DNA of 64,000 nucleotides, from positions 11,716,356 to 11,780,355 of the forward strand of contig CM067346.1 of NCBI GenBank assembly GCA_034190875.2, read 5' to 3'. The notes under the pieces were generated by a model, which had not been told where the DNA came from, ran no database searches, and saw nothing but the letters and a program-made list of their open reading frames with translations. The first letter of the stretch is position 1; each line of letters begins with the position of its first letter. Both the position numbers and the translations under genes were made by a program. Below, one piece after another: positions 48,400 through 64,000 of this stretch. This DNA comes from Urechis unicinctus (taxonomy: Eukaryota > Annelida > Polychaeta > Xenopneusta > Urechidae).

Positions 48400-48745
48400 T
48401 TTATGCTGTGATAGGATTTTCATTGTGCAATAACATTGAGGAGTTGTATATCGGTAGCTGATCAATGCAGCTTTATTGAATGTAGGTTTGCACCATCGCA
48501 GATTGCGTAACAAACAAAATGCTTATATTCATTTTCAACGAACATTTACGACTTATGGAAGTGTACAACAACAGACCAAATCACAGATGCATCCCGCCAT
48601 GTAAATGTTGCGGATAATGACATGGGTAATTGCTCTGTTAACAATCATCGCCAGTCAACGTGGTGTTTACATATTTGCTGCTTATGCTTTGAACAACTAT
48701 TAAAATTCTACTACTATTCCGTTTATATATCAGATAATAACCAAG
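48400..48745. repeat. Non-coding block S2
   Basis: Partner of 46640-46990. A weaker third match (CCATCGCAG.TT.CGT.ACAAA) is near 57822. Confidence 0.6.
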
Positions 48746-51689
48746 TCATACGATAATGCACAACTCAGGGCATATCATCCAGCTCATCTCCGCAGCATTT
48801 AGGTGTATAACATGGTGACTAACCCGAAACAGCCTCACTACCGTCCGTATCAATCCAAAGAACACTTATTAAAGGTGTCGGATGTATAAGCTTTGTACAT
48901 CAATGGTATGAATCACGGTTTATAAGAATTGCCCGATAAAAAGAAATATAATATGGACTTTCAATATAAATGAGAGAACCTAGCCAAATCGGGCTTACTC
49001 ACTAGCGTTCTACGTCATTGTCACGCGTAACGATCATCTTGTAGAAATATATTGCAGCTGAAAGTACTGGCCTACCCCTGCTGGGAAGCTTTATGCGTCA
49101 TTTAATTTCATGGATTGGTTGACGGCCTATTTGGCAACTGTAACTTACGACGTGTTAATGTGGCTCCAGTGCTTTGATTTATTAATAATCAGCAATTGTT
49201 TTGTGGTTCAACGTGATTGGTTTGGTTCTTGAATGACGATGTATTGTTAGGGATAACTATCACTGTCCCTATCGATTAACCCTTATAACTGACGAGAGTT
49301 GGCACCGTTAAAGCAAGAGGGCTCACTTCAAGTGGCTATGCAGTGATCGTTTCCCAAATTATAATACACTGCAATAGTAAGGCGCTACCGGGACATATAC
49401 AAAAGCCCATTGGAATATATGGGCTGACGTCACTGCGATTGAACAGACCGGGAAACATGTCGTTTTGCGGAGCCTTTCCACTGCCAAAACACGTCGCACC
49501 ACTGGCTTATAAATAGCGAAAATAACAAGTACACTATTTACTGAACGTCAGCTTGATACAATTGTACGGTCTGGGGTATACTGATCGTAAACAGTTTGCC
49601 TCCCACAGCGTCCGAGCTATTTACCATTATCTACCGTCCATGCCAGCGACGAAGTGGTGCTTTTTAGATTGTCAATAACTGTCTGTAGCGAATGAACTGG
49701 CCTTGGGTAGACATCGACATTTTGTTAGCTTATCAGGGCATTTGAGGGTCTCGATCTATGAGTTTATAGCTACACTAAGCTGTGGGGTGATTATGAAATG
49801 ACACGAAATGCACCGCAGCCATCAGGCGACGGTACCATGAACCAAAGCACATGGGACTATTGATTCATCGCTTATTTTCTTTTATGACCCTACTATTGCT
49901 TTATCGAAGATGTTCCATTCTTATATAATGCGTCTCAATACCTTAAAGCATTCGTTTCGTGCTGAATCGACAATCATGCTGCTATGAATATTCTGCATTG
50001 TCCTATAGCTTAATAAGTGATTCAAGTGACAGAGTGAGCAATACTTAATAAGTATCTCATTAGAATATAGTGACAAATGTCATAACGGACGGAACTTGCT
50101 CAGATATAAATTGCAATTACAGTTGGGGATTAGCTTCGACGATGTATGGTTAAACCTTTTACCCTAGTCTAGCCATAGCCAGATCGTCACAGCGAGCGGA
50201 GTGGTGTCATGCTTAATTTTGATACATCAGGACGGGTCGGTTTGCTGTGAAAACAAGATGTTCAATATCATTTTGCACTGCAGCCAAATTCGTGTTACAT
50301 CTGGGCGTTTTACAATACTTATTTCGGCTTTGGTAACGTGAAAATGGGCCTTACATAGCGGTTTATCGTGCGTTAAAGTCACTATGCAGCAAATGATGAA
50401 GTCAAAATACGCTTCGTTTACAAAATACCTTATCCATAGAGCCCCTCTGTTGTGCCGTTTTTACCCTTTTATTATTTTTTCTTTGACTAAATGTTACTAA
50501 CATGGCAATTGATAATCTAACAAAAATATCATCAACCTCATTGTAATAAGTTTTCTATACGATCATAAAATTTGCAAAACAACAATGGCCATATTATTAG
50601 GACGGCGCAACAAAATTGATTTTGGAGCTTTCTGTGTTTTATAAGATGAATTACAACGTAACATTGGTCGAGTGTAATTTGTTCAAAACATTATCTTTAT
50701 TGTTCGTTTATGGCGGGGTGAATTAATGGGGACAGTACAAATCCCTATAGTGGACGTGTGTTTATAATTAGTAAATTAACGCTCAGGTTATTCCGGGTTT
50801 AGATTGTCAAATGAGTGACCAGCTTATAATGTTTTTGCTAGACATAATAAGGCATGCACGATGTCCCTTTGTTATATTTTTATGGTTGATCGAATCGAGC
50901 CTCAACCTCCGATACATTTTGTTATATGTCTCACTGTTTATGACAACTTTTCCATGCCCTCTTAACCGTATAATCATTAAGCCCATTTCTGTTATTGTAG
51001 TCATTTTCAGATGGTTGAATGAAATGTTTTCTGATAGCCAGGCCTTGCCCCTACATATTGAGAGTACTGTAAGGTTCCCTAGCTTTAAGCCTTTAATGCA
51101 AGACAGTACAGGGCGCGCGCAACGCAGCATTAATTGGCTTTTTAAGATGTGTATTGATATCCAGTTATTCCCGCGTGCGGACCACGCAGTGAGAGTACTA
51201 TAAGACACATAATCAAAATAGGAAATTAAGTTGTACTTGTGTCCGTGTGTGTTTATTACAATACAAGTCTTGTAGAATATCTAAAACCCCTCACAGCTAA
51301 TGGTTTGAATAATGTATATTTGCTTGGACGATAAAGGAAACTTTGGTGATAGCGTTGTTTGGCTGCTCTGATTAAACCAGCAGAATTGTGTTTGTTTACT
51401 GTTGTTGACGAAAGCAGGAATGATTTAGTAGACTAGGTCGGGTATAATTCTGCTCGCCCATAATTGCACTTGTGATTTGAATCGTTTTGCAACACGACCA
51501 ATGAGTGCTGGGACAATTTAGCAAACCCAATGTGGTTCTGAATGTCTCTATTGCTTGCCAGCCCACATACATGCTCCTGATTGGCTCAGGGGCGTCAATT
51601 ATATCGGCAGCCCATTCATTAATAAACATTAGTCTTTCTGTAGACAAGCGGGGTGTAAGTGGCTTGCTGACATGCCAGTGGGGTCTTGT
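48746..51689. other. Gene-free stretch
   Basis: ORFs on both strands at 50807-51208 are about 130 codons long but overlap almost completely and show no domain or exon borders, so neither is supported. Nothing else recognised. Confidence 0.4.
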
Positions 51690-55480
<3,791 letters not shown>

Positions 55481-56159
55481 TATCTACCAGTGGCACAAAA
55501 TAGATTCCAGCATTTGATTGTGGCCCTTTGAATAAACCTTTACCCTCCATCAAGTCTATGACAAAGTTTAACTCGGCGAACAAATAAGTATTCAGTCTAA
55601 TATGAATGCGCTTGGGGGATCAATTCTCTGTTAAGCCACTTCAACCTGGAAGGCACTGTAGCCTTTGAAGAAGTGACATGCTAAATGTCCGTCGATGATC
55701 GTTGCTGATGCGTCTCTGGTGTAATAGCAAGGTACACTTCTCATTAATTAAGATATTTTCGTTTTCCCCCCTGAGAGTTGATTCAGATTCCCTGGACAAC
55801 TGACGCTGAATTCCGACTAGATTATTAATTTTATACATTGTCCTTTGTCCAATTTAAAATTCATCACCATCTATTCGGCTACGCCATGTTAATTAACAAA
55901 TGTTAATTCTTGGGGAAGTCGACTGGGGTTAAACAGGAGAAATGGAACGGAAATGTATCGTAATATAGAATCCATGGTATCAAATGTCATACCTCTGGGT
56001 AGTTTGTTTACGTGAAGAATGAAGACGAAGAAACAATATTCGCTTGAGCCTAGTGCAATGGTTATTGAGGTTGTAACTGATCTTTTTCCCACTAATCCTA
56101 GAGGGTGGCTGCATAATCGGGTCGGACTGCGAGCCAACTGCGCTGTTGGATTCAATTTG
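55481..56159. other. No supported gene
   Basis: Minus-strand open stretches (55641-55838, 55889-56155) continue beyond the capsid relic but are not recognisable. They could be decayed Maverick sequence. Confidence 0.35.
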
Positions 56160-56702
56160 ACTGCGTATCAATCTTGAGGTGAAAGTCGTTCTCAGTCGTT
56201 GCCATAAGACTAAAGGGATCGCTGCTTTTCACCAGGCGCAGTTTCATATCCACCCCATTCAGCAAATACCGCTCTTGGCAGAACATGTCGAGATGAAGTC
56301 GCCCCATCATATCCACCGCCCCACTGGTGGCCGCTCGCCTTTGTCGGATCCGCCACCCTTTATTTTCAGCCGCACAATTGTTCATGTGACCGGCCGTGTC
56401 TTTGTGCCATAAAACTGACGTCAACTGTGACTCTATAGCTGCCGGACCGTAGCTCAACAAAGTTTCCATGTAGGTCCGATACGGATAAGTGTTGGAGGAG
56501 ATAGACACTAGCTTTTCGTTGAGAGTTACATCCACTTGACCAAATAGTGAATGTAACCATAGATTAACAGGGGGCCAGGGGCATCCACCTCTTAAGTATC
56601 ACCATTGGCTTGTACCACCTTGGTCTGGATGTGTAAAGGAGGAATTGGCGAGGTCGAAATAATCCTCATCCGAACCACTGACGCTAAATTCAACAGGACC
56701 CG
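56160..56702 (-). pseudogene. Maverick/Polinton major capsid protein relic
   Basis: The minus strand encodes part of the F54H12.2-like family, proteins of Maverick/Polinton virus-like transposons that I take to be the double-jelly-roll major capsid protein. Landmarks in order are 'SGSDEDYFDLANSS', 'HSLFGQVDVTLNEKL', 'NTYPYRTYMETLLSYG', 'LWHKDTAGHM', 'MMGRLHLDMFCQERYLLNGV' and 'KLRLVKSSDPFSLM'. A stop and at least two frame changes lie near 56570-56650, and the remaining C-terminal region is not recognisable. No polymerase, integrase, ATPase or protease neighbours are present, so this is an isolated fragment. Its N-terminal side is cut by the SINE-like element at 56703. Confidence 0.75.
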
Positions 56703-57121
56703 CCCCCACCCCCCCCCCCCCCCCTGTGGGTCCGGGGGTAGAATAGGCCCATTGTATCCTCCTGCATGTCGTAAGAGGCGACTAATAGATAGGGGGCAAC
56801 CTGTTGGCCGTGGGTTGCGACTCGGGTCGGTGGACTATGGGATCCTGGTGGTTGAGTTGAGAGGTCTTTACTAGGGCTTTATCTGCAACACACTATTTCG
56901 GACCGGATTTCACCCTGACGAGAGGCTTGAATGGCCTGGTCCAGTCCATCGACTGGTGGTGACTTGCCCAAGCATAACCGTTTCCATCTTTATCGCCATT
57001 TACATTTTTATTTATCCTAGAAGGCGGCTGCTTAATGAGGTCAATCTTATCTATGAACTTTTCTTGGCATATAATACATTAAAGCGTTGGTGTGTCGTTA
57101 AACCCTATACTCACCATCTTA
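56703..57121 (+). mobile_element. SINE-like element made of LINE head plus tail
   Basis: A C-run (interrupted once) is followed by 'CTGTGGGTCCGGGGGTAG' and the LINE 5' UTR, including 'GGTTGCGACTCGGGTCGG' and 'AGGCGGCTGCTTAATGAGG'. It jumps to the tail 'TTGGTGTGTCGTTAAACCC'. Length is about 400 bp. The head carries a 4-base GATA duplication in 'CTAATAGATAGGGGG'. It abuts the Maverick capsid relic. Confidence 0.82.
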
Positions 57122-58971
57122 CGGAAAACGTTTTTTAATGACTTGTAGCGACTTATATACAGAATAATGTTAAATTTTAGTAATCTTACAAGGGTTGCCA
57201 AGTTGCTCAAATCAAATGTCGGTTGAGATATATCGCACTTGGTGCGGGCAAGAAGATATTGTGTAAACCGAAGTTTCCAACATGCTAGGTGTGGCTGAAG
57301 CTGCCGTAGCCGCGTGCGTCATGAGACACCTGACAACACCGCGAGTTCATCAATCAATGGCTGAAGCTTGGTTGACAGTAAAGTTGGCGTAATGTAATAT
57401 GGCCATTCCACGAGCGGGTTGATTATTTACTTACGCATAATATATGTAATTAATGCCTCACATCTATGTAATCAGTTTGCTCGTTATCAAGTAACAAATG
57501 CATCAAGCTGGGTTATCTGTCCATCTAAACCTGGATGATTGAAAATAACATCGAAACCAATGTTTTTAAAACTGGTATCATGGGTGGTTTTCCGAATTTG
57601 CGACCATAAATACAACTTGTATAATCAACACATCAAAGAAACCAAGCTGTGTTACTGCCATTGGCTGCCAATGTTGTGATAATGTTGTGATAGTTTTCCT
57701 TTTCTTCATGCTAATAGCAGATGAGCTAGGGCCTTTTGCATAGTTGAGTGGGTTCAATAGTGCAGTAGATAAACTAGTTTGATGTGTATCCCTATGGAGG
57801 CATATTTGAAATGGTGATTCCACCCATCGCAGGTTACGTCACAAAGCAGAAATTATTTCACAATCAATAAAGGGCAGACCCTTTATAAATACCTGATATT
57901 TGCAGGTTACATTGCAGCCTGTAATCTGCCTATGGTGATGTGAGACTGTGTCATATAATCAGATAGCAACTATGCTGTCAGTACACAATCAGTGTATAAC
58001 TATCTAGGATAAGATGAATCATGGAGTAGCGCATGATGAACGGGGTCAATTATCAGATGATAATGGCTATATGAACTGTTGTTGGAGCGACGTGTTTAGA
58101 GAAGCAACATTATAAAGGGAGTTGTTGTCTGGCTGCCAAGTAACTAATTATTCTTGCCATTAAGTCACCGTGTATTTTCGATAATTTTCCATGACATCTT
58201 GAAGAAACTTGTCTACAGAGCAAAATATCAGACACAATTGTGCAACAAGACGGGCCAGTCTGTGGGATCGCCTCTATGTAGCTAATCGATTGTTGCTGTG
58301 TGTATAATCATGTACTACTAATACACTTATATTGTTTCCGTTTTACTCGCACGAATAGAATATTCATATTTCCATGCTATACCGAAGTGATTTAGTATCA
58401 CAAAACCCCCAAAGAACCTAATGATGATGTGGTAAATCCTACATGCAAGCCGGCAAGCAAGAACGGAATAGTATCTGCTTTGACATAGCGAGAGCATGTC
58501 AGACTATGCTTTTCACCAAACTATGTATCTTCATATTTTGCAATTCATTATATGAAAATGCCAACAACATATATATTTATAGAACGTTGGCGAATCAGCT
58601 ATCTGCTTCAAAATACACACGCCAGTGTTGAAGATACACCTAGATACAACAGTCGGTCTTTGACATACACGCTTGGGGGAATCCCAAATGTTTACTCTAA
58701 GATACTTGATTAATTTTCATTCATCAGTTAAGATGGCTGTAATCTCTAGATACCATCCTAGTATATAAGTGTTACCACTCACGAGCGCGACATATTCTTA
58801 CAATAAACAAAAGTCGTAAGTCTCATTCCGAAACACCCGGTACCTCAGAAAGATCCCCGGGAGTGACCAAGTATAGGACAGCAATAACCAAAGAGAAACT
58901 ACGGTCACAAATGGTGGATAATTCGGTTTGATCGCCTTTAGGCTGGTTTGATACCTATGGCTGGCGGTTAG
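57122..58971. other. Gene-free stretch
   Basis: No supported gene. A long terminal repeat for the retroelement starting at 58972 was looked for and not found. An AATAAA lies at about 58800. Confidence 0.4.
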
Positions 58972-59886
58972 TTGGAGGTCAGTTCCACTATGGTGCAACT
59001 CGTGTTCCATCCCCCACACTTCGCTAGCGAACGAGCAGGGAAATTGCTGGAAACGCTAAAGTTGCACGCAACCGTGAACGAGTTGGACGATACGGCCGTC
59101 TACACATACATCCCCTGCCTCCTCGACAACCCCTCCCGCTCCTGGTATTACCCGTTGTGGGACGCTGAGAGGGCAAACATAAACCACTCGACAACGGCTT
59201 TCAAGCAACGGTTCGACGCAGTCGATAGTTCGAGGAAAAGCCTACAGCAAAACTTTAACAGCCCGTATGACGATATTCCGCCCGCAGAACTATATTCGAA
59301 ATTTTGGCAAGGCGCTTGGCCGCTCGGATCTAGATTCACTGGACACCTTCGTCTACGGCCCATAGTCAATAGACACTGCATTGCACTGCGCCAGACTCTG
59401 CCAAGCCAATTCAACAACGAACAATTCATTCGCCGTCACAGCAGTCCCCAAGATTGTGAGTTTGTTAGAAACTTTACCAACATCCATTCAACGCATCCAA
59501 GGAGCTCAGATCAACCCAACAGCCCCAAACCCATCCCCACAATAACCAACTCAGCAATCATGCCCTCCAAGCTTAGACCAAGTTATTATACAATAGATGT
59601 GGTCTACACAATCACAAATTCAATGAATGTAGCTTTACAAATGAGCTGTGTCGATCCTGTGAGCGCATTGGCCACTTTGAAAGGGTTTGTCGAACAAAGC
59701 TACTACTACGTCAATTGCCGCGCGATCAGTTCGCGTCCTCTCCCGCCACAAATCACCCTTCCCGCGCTGACTACTCGACCACATCATACCGTACACCCAA
59801 TCGATTATCCCACCCTCTACCCCACAAGGAATTTGCACCTATCTGCAGATAACAAAATCAAGATATCAAACGTAAGGACTGAATAA
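58972..59886 (+). pseudogene. Gypsy-like gag relic
   Basis: The first roughly 120 codons look like a retrotransposon capsid: 'ETLKLHATVNELDD', 'SRSWYYPLWDAERANI' and 'TAFKQRFDAV', the usual gag order of Trp-Tyr-x-x-Leu and then Phe-Lys-x-Arg-Phe. A zinc knuckle CX2CX4HX4C ('CRSCERIGHFERVC', 59649-59690) is present but in a different frame, so at least one indel separates it from the capsid part. The upstream start is uncertain, and the displayed frame after about 59300 is probably wrong. Gag proteins package retroelement RNA. No protease, reverse transcriptase or integrase follows. Confidence 0.6.
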
Positions 59887-60769
59887 TTTCAGGCGTTATT
59901 GGATTTAATCCTTATCCACCCGCTTCTAAGTTAATCTTGTGTGACATTGATTCCGTTAGCAGCACTCCTTTAAGCAATCTCTAACTACAATTATTAGCAA
60001 TTAAGACGCTCTGGCACCAACATCCATTATCTTGTTTATCACGTTATTGCTCATGAATTATTGTTAAACCGTTCGTGCCACCTTGTAGGTAAATTATGCC
60101 AAAATTTAGCAATATGAAATGGTGCAAGCCCTTTTGATTTTAAGAGCAACAATCGCGTCGCCTATTGGTTTTACTTAGTTTATAGCATGACTGTAGACAT
60201 ATATAAGTACCGGGATTTGTTGGTGCAATTATAATTTGGTTCCCTTAATTGCAGGACCCTTTTCAAACGTCATATTTTTCAATGAGTTCGCGTAGGTGTA
60301 TGTCATACCATGGACTTGATAATGCGTTAATAAGATAAGGCGGAATCACAACGATCTCTAACGGGTATCCTACATACTGCAAAGGTAATGCAAAAGCGAG
60401 TGTTGCATTATTACTGCAGAAATGCTGACTTGATTACAGCAAAAGTCAACCCTTTGAAAGATGGAATTTACTATCTGATACAAGGAAAAAAATATCTCCC
60501 AAATTAGTACCCGTCCACTTTTTTGACACAATAGCTTCTACAGATCAACTAAATGGTTCAACAAAAACATCCTGGATTTAGCAGAAACGTCACCCGTTTA
60601 TTTTCATAATGTAGAAAATGTCCACTTTGCTCGACATAACAACTCGATGAATGTGTCTCTCCCCTTACCCATTTAATCGTCCGCCCATCTTTTCGATATC
60701 TACGAGCTGACGAACATTCCTGTTCATTTGAACCACTCCTCTATTTCGACTAACATTCCACTACATCAA
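59887..60769. other. No supported gene (pol missing)
   Basis: This is where a pol gene would be expected for a Gypsy-like element. Only non-coding AT-rich sequence was seen. Confidence 0.45.
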
Positions 60770-61750
60770 ACAGTGTCCCAATCATCATCAGCCTTTTTGG
60801 AACTATCTTTGTCCGATATGTCGCAATGTCAAGGCTAGTTCTATAAGCCTTCCCTTGTCTAATTGCACAACAAGATATGACAAATCTAACATGTGCGAGT
60901 GCCCTCTTCATGAGTTCAATTGCTGACATTGCTAGATTGGGCAAATTTGTATTTATATCCAATAGTGTCATACCTTCATTGAAAGATATATCTTCTCGCG
61001 AACCTCTCCTAAATAAAATAACCGCCACTTCCCATACATGTGCCTGTACAACAAATACCAAGTGAGGCTGCAATATCTGCATTTTACGCATTCCATGTCA
61101 GTATTCTGTTTTGGCAAACACATTCAGATCATACTGCTCTTTATTACCCAGTTAATCTCACAGTATTGCACCCATTGTTTCTCCGTACAGCAGATATCCT
61201 TAACATTAAATCAAACACAGTATTAGAAGAGCCGCTACATTTCTGGGTTCCATCACTTAATATCTACAACCACAAATACTCTTATGCCACCACCACTGAC
61301 CAACAAATGAAACTTGATCCAAACCAAATGACTCTACAAGCAAATAGAAACAGCACCCTATACCAACCATTAGCCGACACTATTTATTCGGAACAATGGC
61401 AACTTGAATCTGCTTTGTCGTGGTTCACATCCTCACACCTAGTTAGTTACACTTCAATAGTTATACTGGTCCTCAGTGTTTCCCTTACTATCCAACTTCT
61501 TTTTATTGTCAGACAACCTACTCTCACAGACACAATTTTCCAAGCATCGACACATATTAAAGCCGTATCTTTGAGACAACGCCAATCACTGGCGCTTATT
61601 AATAACACATCCACCCAACATCATTTTATTTCCCCTCATGAAATTCTCACTTATCTGTCATCTTCAATTATGATAATTACCCTTCAAATTGTTCTTAGAG
61701 TTTGCTGCTCTTTTAATTTACTCTACTTGACACTGTGCCTCAACCGTTGA
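60770..61750 (+). pseudogene. Possible env-like relic with C-terminal membrane segment
   Basis: The main open stretch (61040-61750, 236 codons, start not defined) has several Asn-x-Ser/Thr sites ('NRNSTL', 'NNTSTQ'). It also has a clear membrane segment ('YTSIVILVLSVSLTIQLLFI') preceded by 'SALSWFTSSHLVS' and followed by a basic stretch. A second frame upstream (60877-61065) carries Cys-rich and helical sequence. This layout resembles the C-terminal part of an envelope-like third ORF of Gypsy-type elements, and the gag relic lies 1 kb upstream on the same strand. There is no clear family motif, so it could be an unrelated membrane protein or chance. Frameshifted and truncated. Confidence 0.35.
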
Positions 61751-61892
61751 AAAATTCCAGTTCCTCGGTCGTTAACAGCGCCAAGCTTGGGTTCGGCAAA
61801 TTTTGAACCTCAGATTTTTCTTGGGATAACTCTAGTATTCCTAATTGCTTTACAATATCTCTGCCCTTAGCTATTCTAATTCTGTAACCCTA

Positions 61893-61990
61893 CCATGTTT
61901 TTGAAATACGCACCGTACAAACATTGCTTTCATCTAACTATTGTTTATACTTTTATCGATCTATAACCCCCGACCGATGGTAGAACGAAC
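61893..61990 (+). repeat. Dispersed repeat shared with 32527-32740
   Basis: 'GAAATACGCACCGTACAAAC', 'ATTGCTTTCATCTAACTATT' and 'GATCTATAACCCCCGAC' match the right flank of LINE copy B. Confidence 0.65.
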
Positions 61991-64000
61991 AGAGAAAGAT
62001 TTATATAATCCATCTATTCCCCGGTACGTCTAAACAAAACAAAGGAAGACAACGATCGGACTCATCCGCGGTGGAAAACTTTCGAAAATTACTCCCGACC
62101 CCATGTCATCTTACTCCAAACCGCTCGATCGGTGGGAAAACGTATCTGCTACAGCGCTGAGTTTCATTTTGGTCCCGTGCTCCCATTGGTCAGGAGTTTA
62201 AGGACTGCCACCTGTCCCCGAACCTTTATATAGAGCTGGGGCTTTCACATAAGATTACCCTCTACAAGAATCACCGCCAGCAAAAAAGTCTTCATAAAAA
62301 TGATTGAAGAGGTGTTCACTGGTACTCCATCTAAGCAAACAAATGATTAATGCGTCTCGTCTTAAGTGAAGAGAAGCTCTCTGTGCTTACAACGTTACAG
62401 TAGAAAGAAATAACCGGTCAGCTTTTGACAAGCTTCCAGGTGAAATGACCCTTTTTAGGTCACAGGACAGTGGCAACACAACTGATTAGAATCAGAGCGT
62501 CTTAGGTGTTGGCCTTATGCGTTTTAGGGTTATGCTGCTCCACAACTTCCATATGAAAAGGGACTGGTGAATGGGGCACTTGTGCAAGTTATGTCTCTTG
62601 CGAAGGACCAAGTCACGGTAATAATTGGATCGCTTGTCCATTCCATAGCACCTTTCATGGTAACGAGACACAACAGCAGACACAGCATAGCACACGCAGC
62701 ATCAAGGGAATAACTGCCTTTTACCCTAGCATACGTCATCACCTTCCATAAGCACAAGGACAATAACTGGCAGCTGTTGAAGTGGACACAAGAGGGATAT
62801 TTTAACCAGGTTAAAAGGGCTTTTTCTCTATCTGGTAAACAATATTTGTTTGTTTTATTTGTCACTTGACTAGTTAATGTTCAAGACAAAAAAGAGGAGA
62901 TGATAAGGTAGTGTTTAAAGAGGAACTGGGTGAAAATGTGACATATATTTTATTCATGCAATATATCTTCACACGTGTTGATACAAATGTATATAAGTGC
63001 ATCTTTCACCTAGCAAATTTATATAGAGGGCAACTATTTGAATAGTCTGATTATTGAATATGCATATATTACACTTTTATGCAGATATAGGATGACGACC
63101 TATATTTCTAGGTCCATTAGACTATCTTCTGTTCTTGTTACTGTGATCTCTAGGGTTCGAGATGTTAACAGTTTGCGTGTCATCAAATACAAGATGTCAC
63201 AGTACATTCCCCCTCCTGCGACGATACAAGAATTCTTCGAAGAGCCAAGGCAACCACCTCAGAAAGCCGTGAGCTGTTGATCACATCCTCCTCCAGCAGC
63301 GGTGCTTGCTTCCGTCGAATGCCCTCAGGTTGATGACTTTGGGACTACAGACACAGACTTGGCAGAAATGAGTGACAGTGCAATGCAAGATGTCCCAGCG
63401 AGTTGCTGGATATCCACTGATCTGCTTTGACAGGCAGCAAGCTCTTGCACTAAGCAAAATGTGGTTCACTTGTGATAGATACACAGAGATACATCAACAT
63501 GGTTTTTGAGGCTCTGGAGGCCTTCCATCAATCTTCGTATATTGTTGCGAGGAAAATCGTCTCAAGAGAGGGAAGCATTACGCCTCCTGCACTTGTTCAA
63601 GACCAGTGATGACCATAAATCTTCAACGTCATCAGCTTATTGCATCACGCATTCTGTTGGGCATCTCGAGGAAACATAACAAAAACAACTCGACAATTGA
63701 CACCTTGCCCGATTATATTAAGCTAAAACTGGAGCACCCCAGCCAATGTTGATGTGGCTCGCCCCTCCTACCGCACCAAGAAAATTATATGACAAGAGAA
63801 CAAAACTAAGCAAGCTCTGTGACCAGCGTTTGGCTCTCTGTGAAAGTATGGAATTGGATCACAATCAAGAATCTAAATATATAGATACTCCAACGGAAAT
63901 TGAGCATATGAGAAGAGGTAATGTGTGGATATATGTGTGGATATAAAGAATATTTGTATGTATCATTGGCAATATAGTGTGCATCGAATGCACAATTAAG
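61991..64000. other. No supported gene
   Basis: ORFs at 62492-62865 (minus), 63038-63280 (plus) and 63746-63946 (plus) have no recognisable domains. A TATA-like CCTTTATATAGAG lies at about 62223-62235, but no transcript could be attached to it. Confidence 0.35.

Noticed and set aside
50807-51208. Mirror ORFs of about 130 codons on both strands
   Set aside because: They overlap almost entirely, so at most one could be real; neither shows domain features or exon borders.
62492-62865. 111-codon minus-strand ORF
   Set aside because: Cys/Leu-rich but with no repeat, domain or signal pattern that could be defended.

Overview
The window looks like AT-rich nuclear DNA from a marine invertebrate, most likely a gastropod or other mollusc. 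Evidence for this is a molluscan-type 18S rRNA fragment, intron-containing exons with GT/AG borders, and abundant non-LTR retrotransposons with their head-and-tail SINE-like derivatives. Further support comes from Harbinger, Maverick and Gypsy-like relics, long (TA)n tracts and a 100-N scaffold gap (47061-47160). No complete functioning host gene can be read, and nothing bacterial (operons, CRISPR) is present. The species assignment is inference.

Layout. 1-2254: two head-to-tail partial copies of an R2-superclade LINE on the minus strand, joined at 2254/2255 to about 200 bp of 18S rRNA gene in the same orientation. 2562-2672: one good-looking minus-strand exon of unknown identity. 3842-4233: SINE-like element. 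8200-10165: remnants of two older LINEs. 10548-24122: a minus-strand, intron-containing coding region. It holds a Myb/SANT-like exon, linker exons, a zinc-finger plus tyrosine-recombinase-like core, and small acidic exons. It has been invaded by a full-length LINE (14674-20333, with a 15-bp target duplication inside the recombinase-like exon) and by a deleted PIF/Harbinger transposon (21260-22129). 25258-25577: MITE. 26864-32526: second, nearly identical full-length LINE whose 1231-aa ORF2 is intact.

32.7-58 kb: apparently gene-free DNA built of diverged duplicated blocks. 32.75-44.8 kb is collinear in patches with 51.7-55.5 kb, and 46.6-47.0 kb matches 48.4-48.7 kb. It also holds several (TA)n tracts, a 444-bp tandem duplication, an 89-bp tandem repeat and two SINE-like copies. 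One SINE copy sits against a decayed Maverick/Polinton capsid gene (56160-56702). 58972-61750: a Gypsy-like gag relic followed by a possible env-like relic with no pol between. 62-64 kb: nothing recognised.

The elements relate to one another. The LINE (Nimb/I-like: ORF1 with CCHC knuckles; ORF2 with endonuclease, reverse transcriptase and RNase H) supplies both the 5' head and the 3' tail of the three SINE-like copies, so they are probably mobilised by its machinery. The recombinase-like gene appears dead here: it is cut by the LINE, shifted by a C-run, and has Asn where the family's active-site Tyr is expected.
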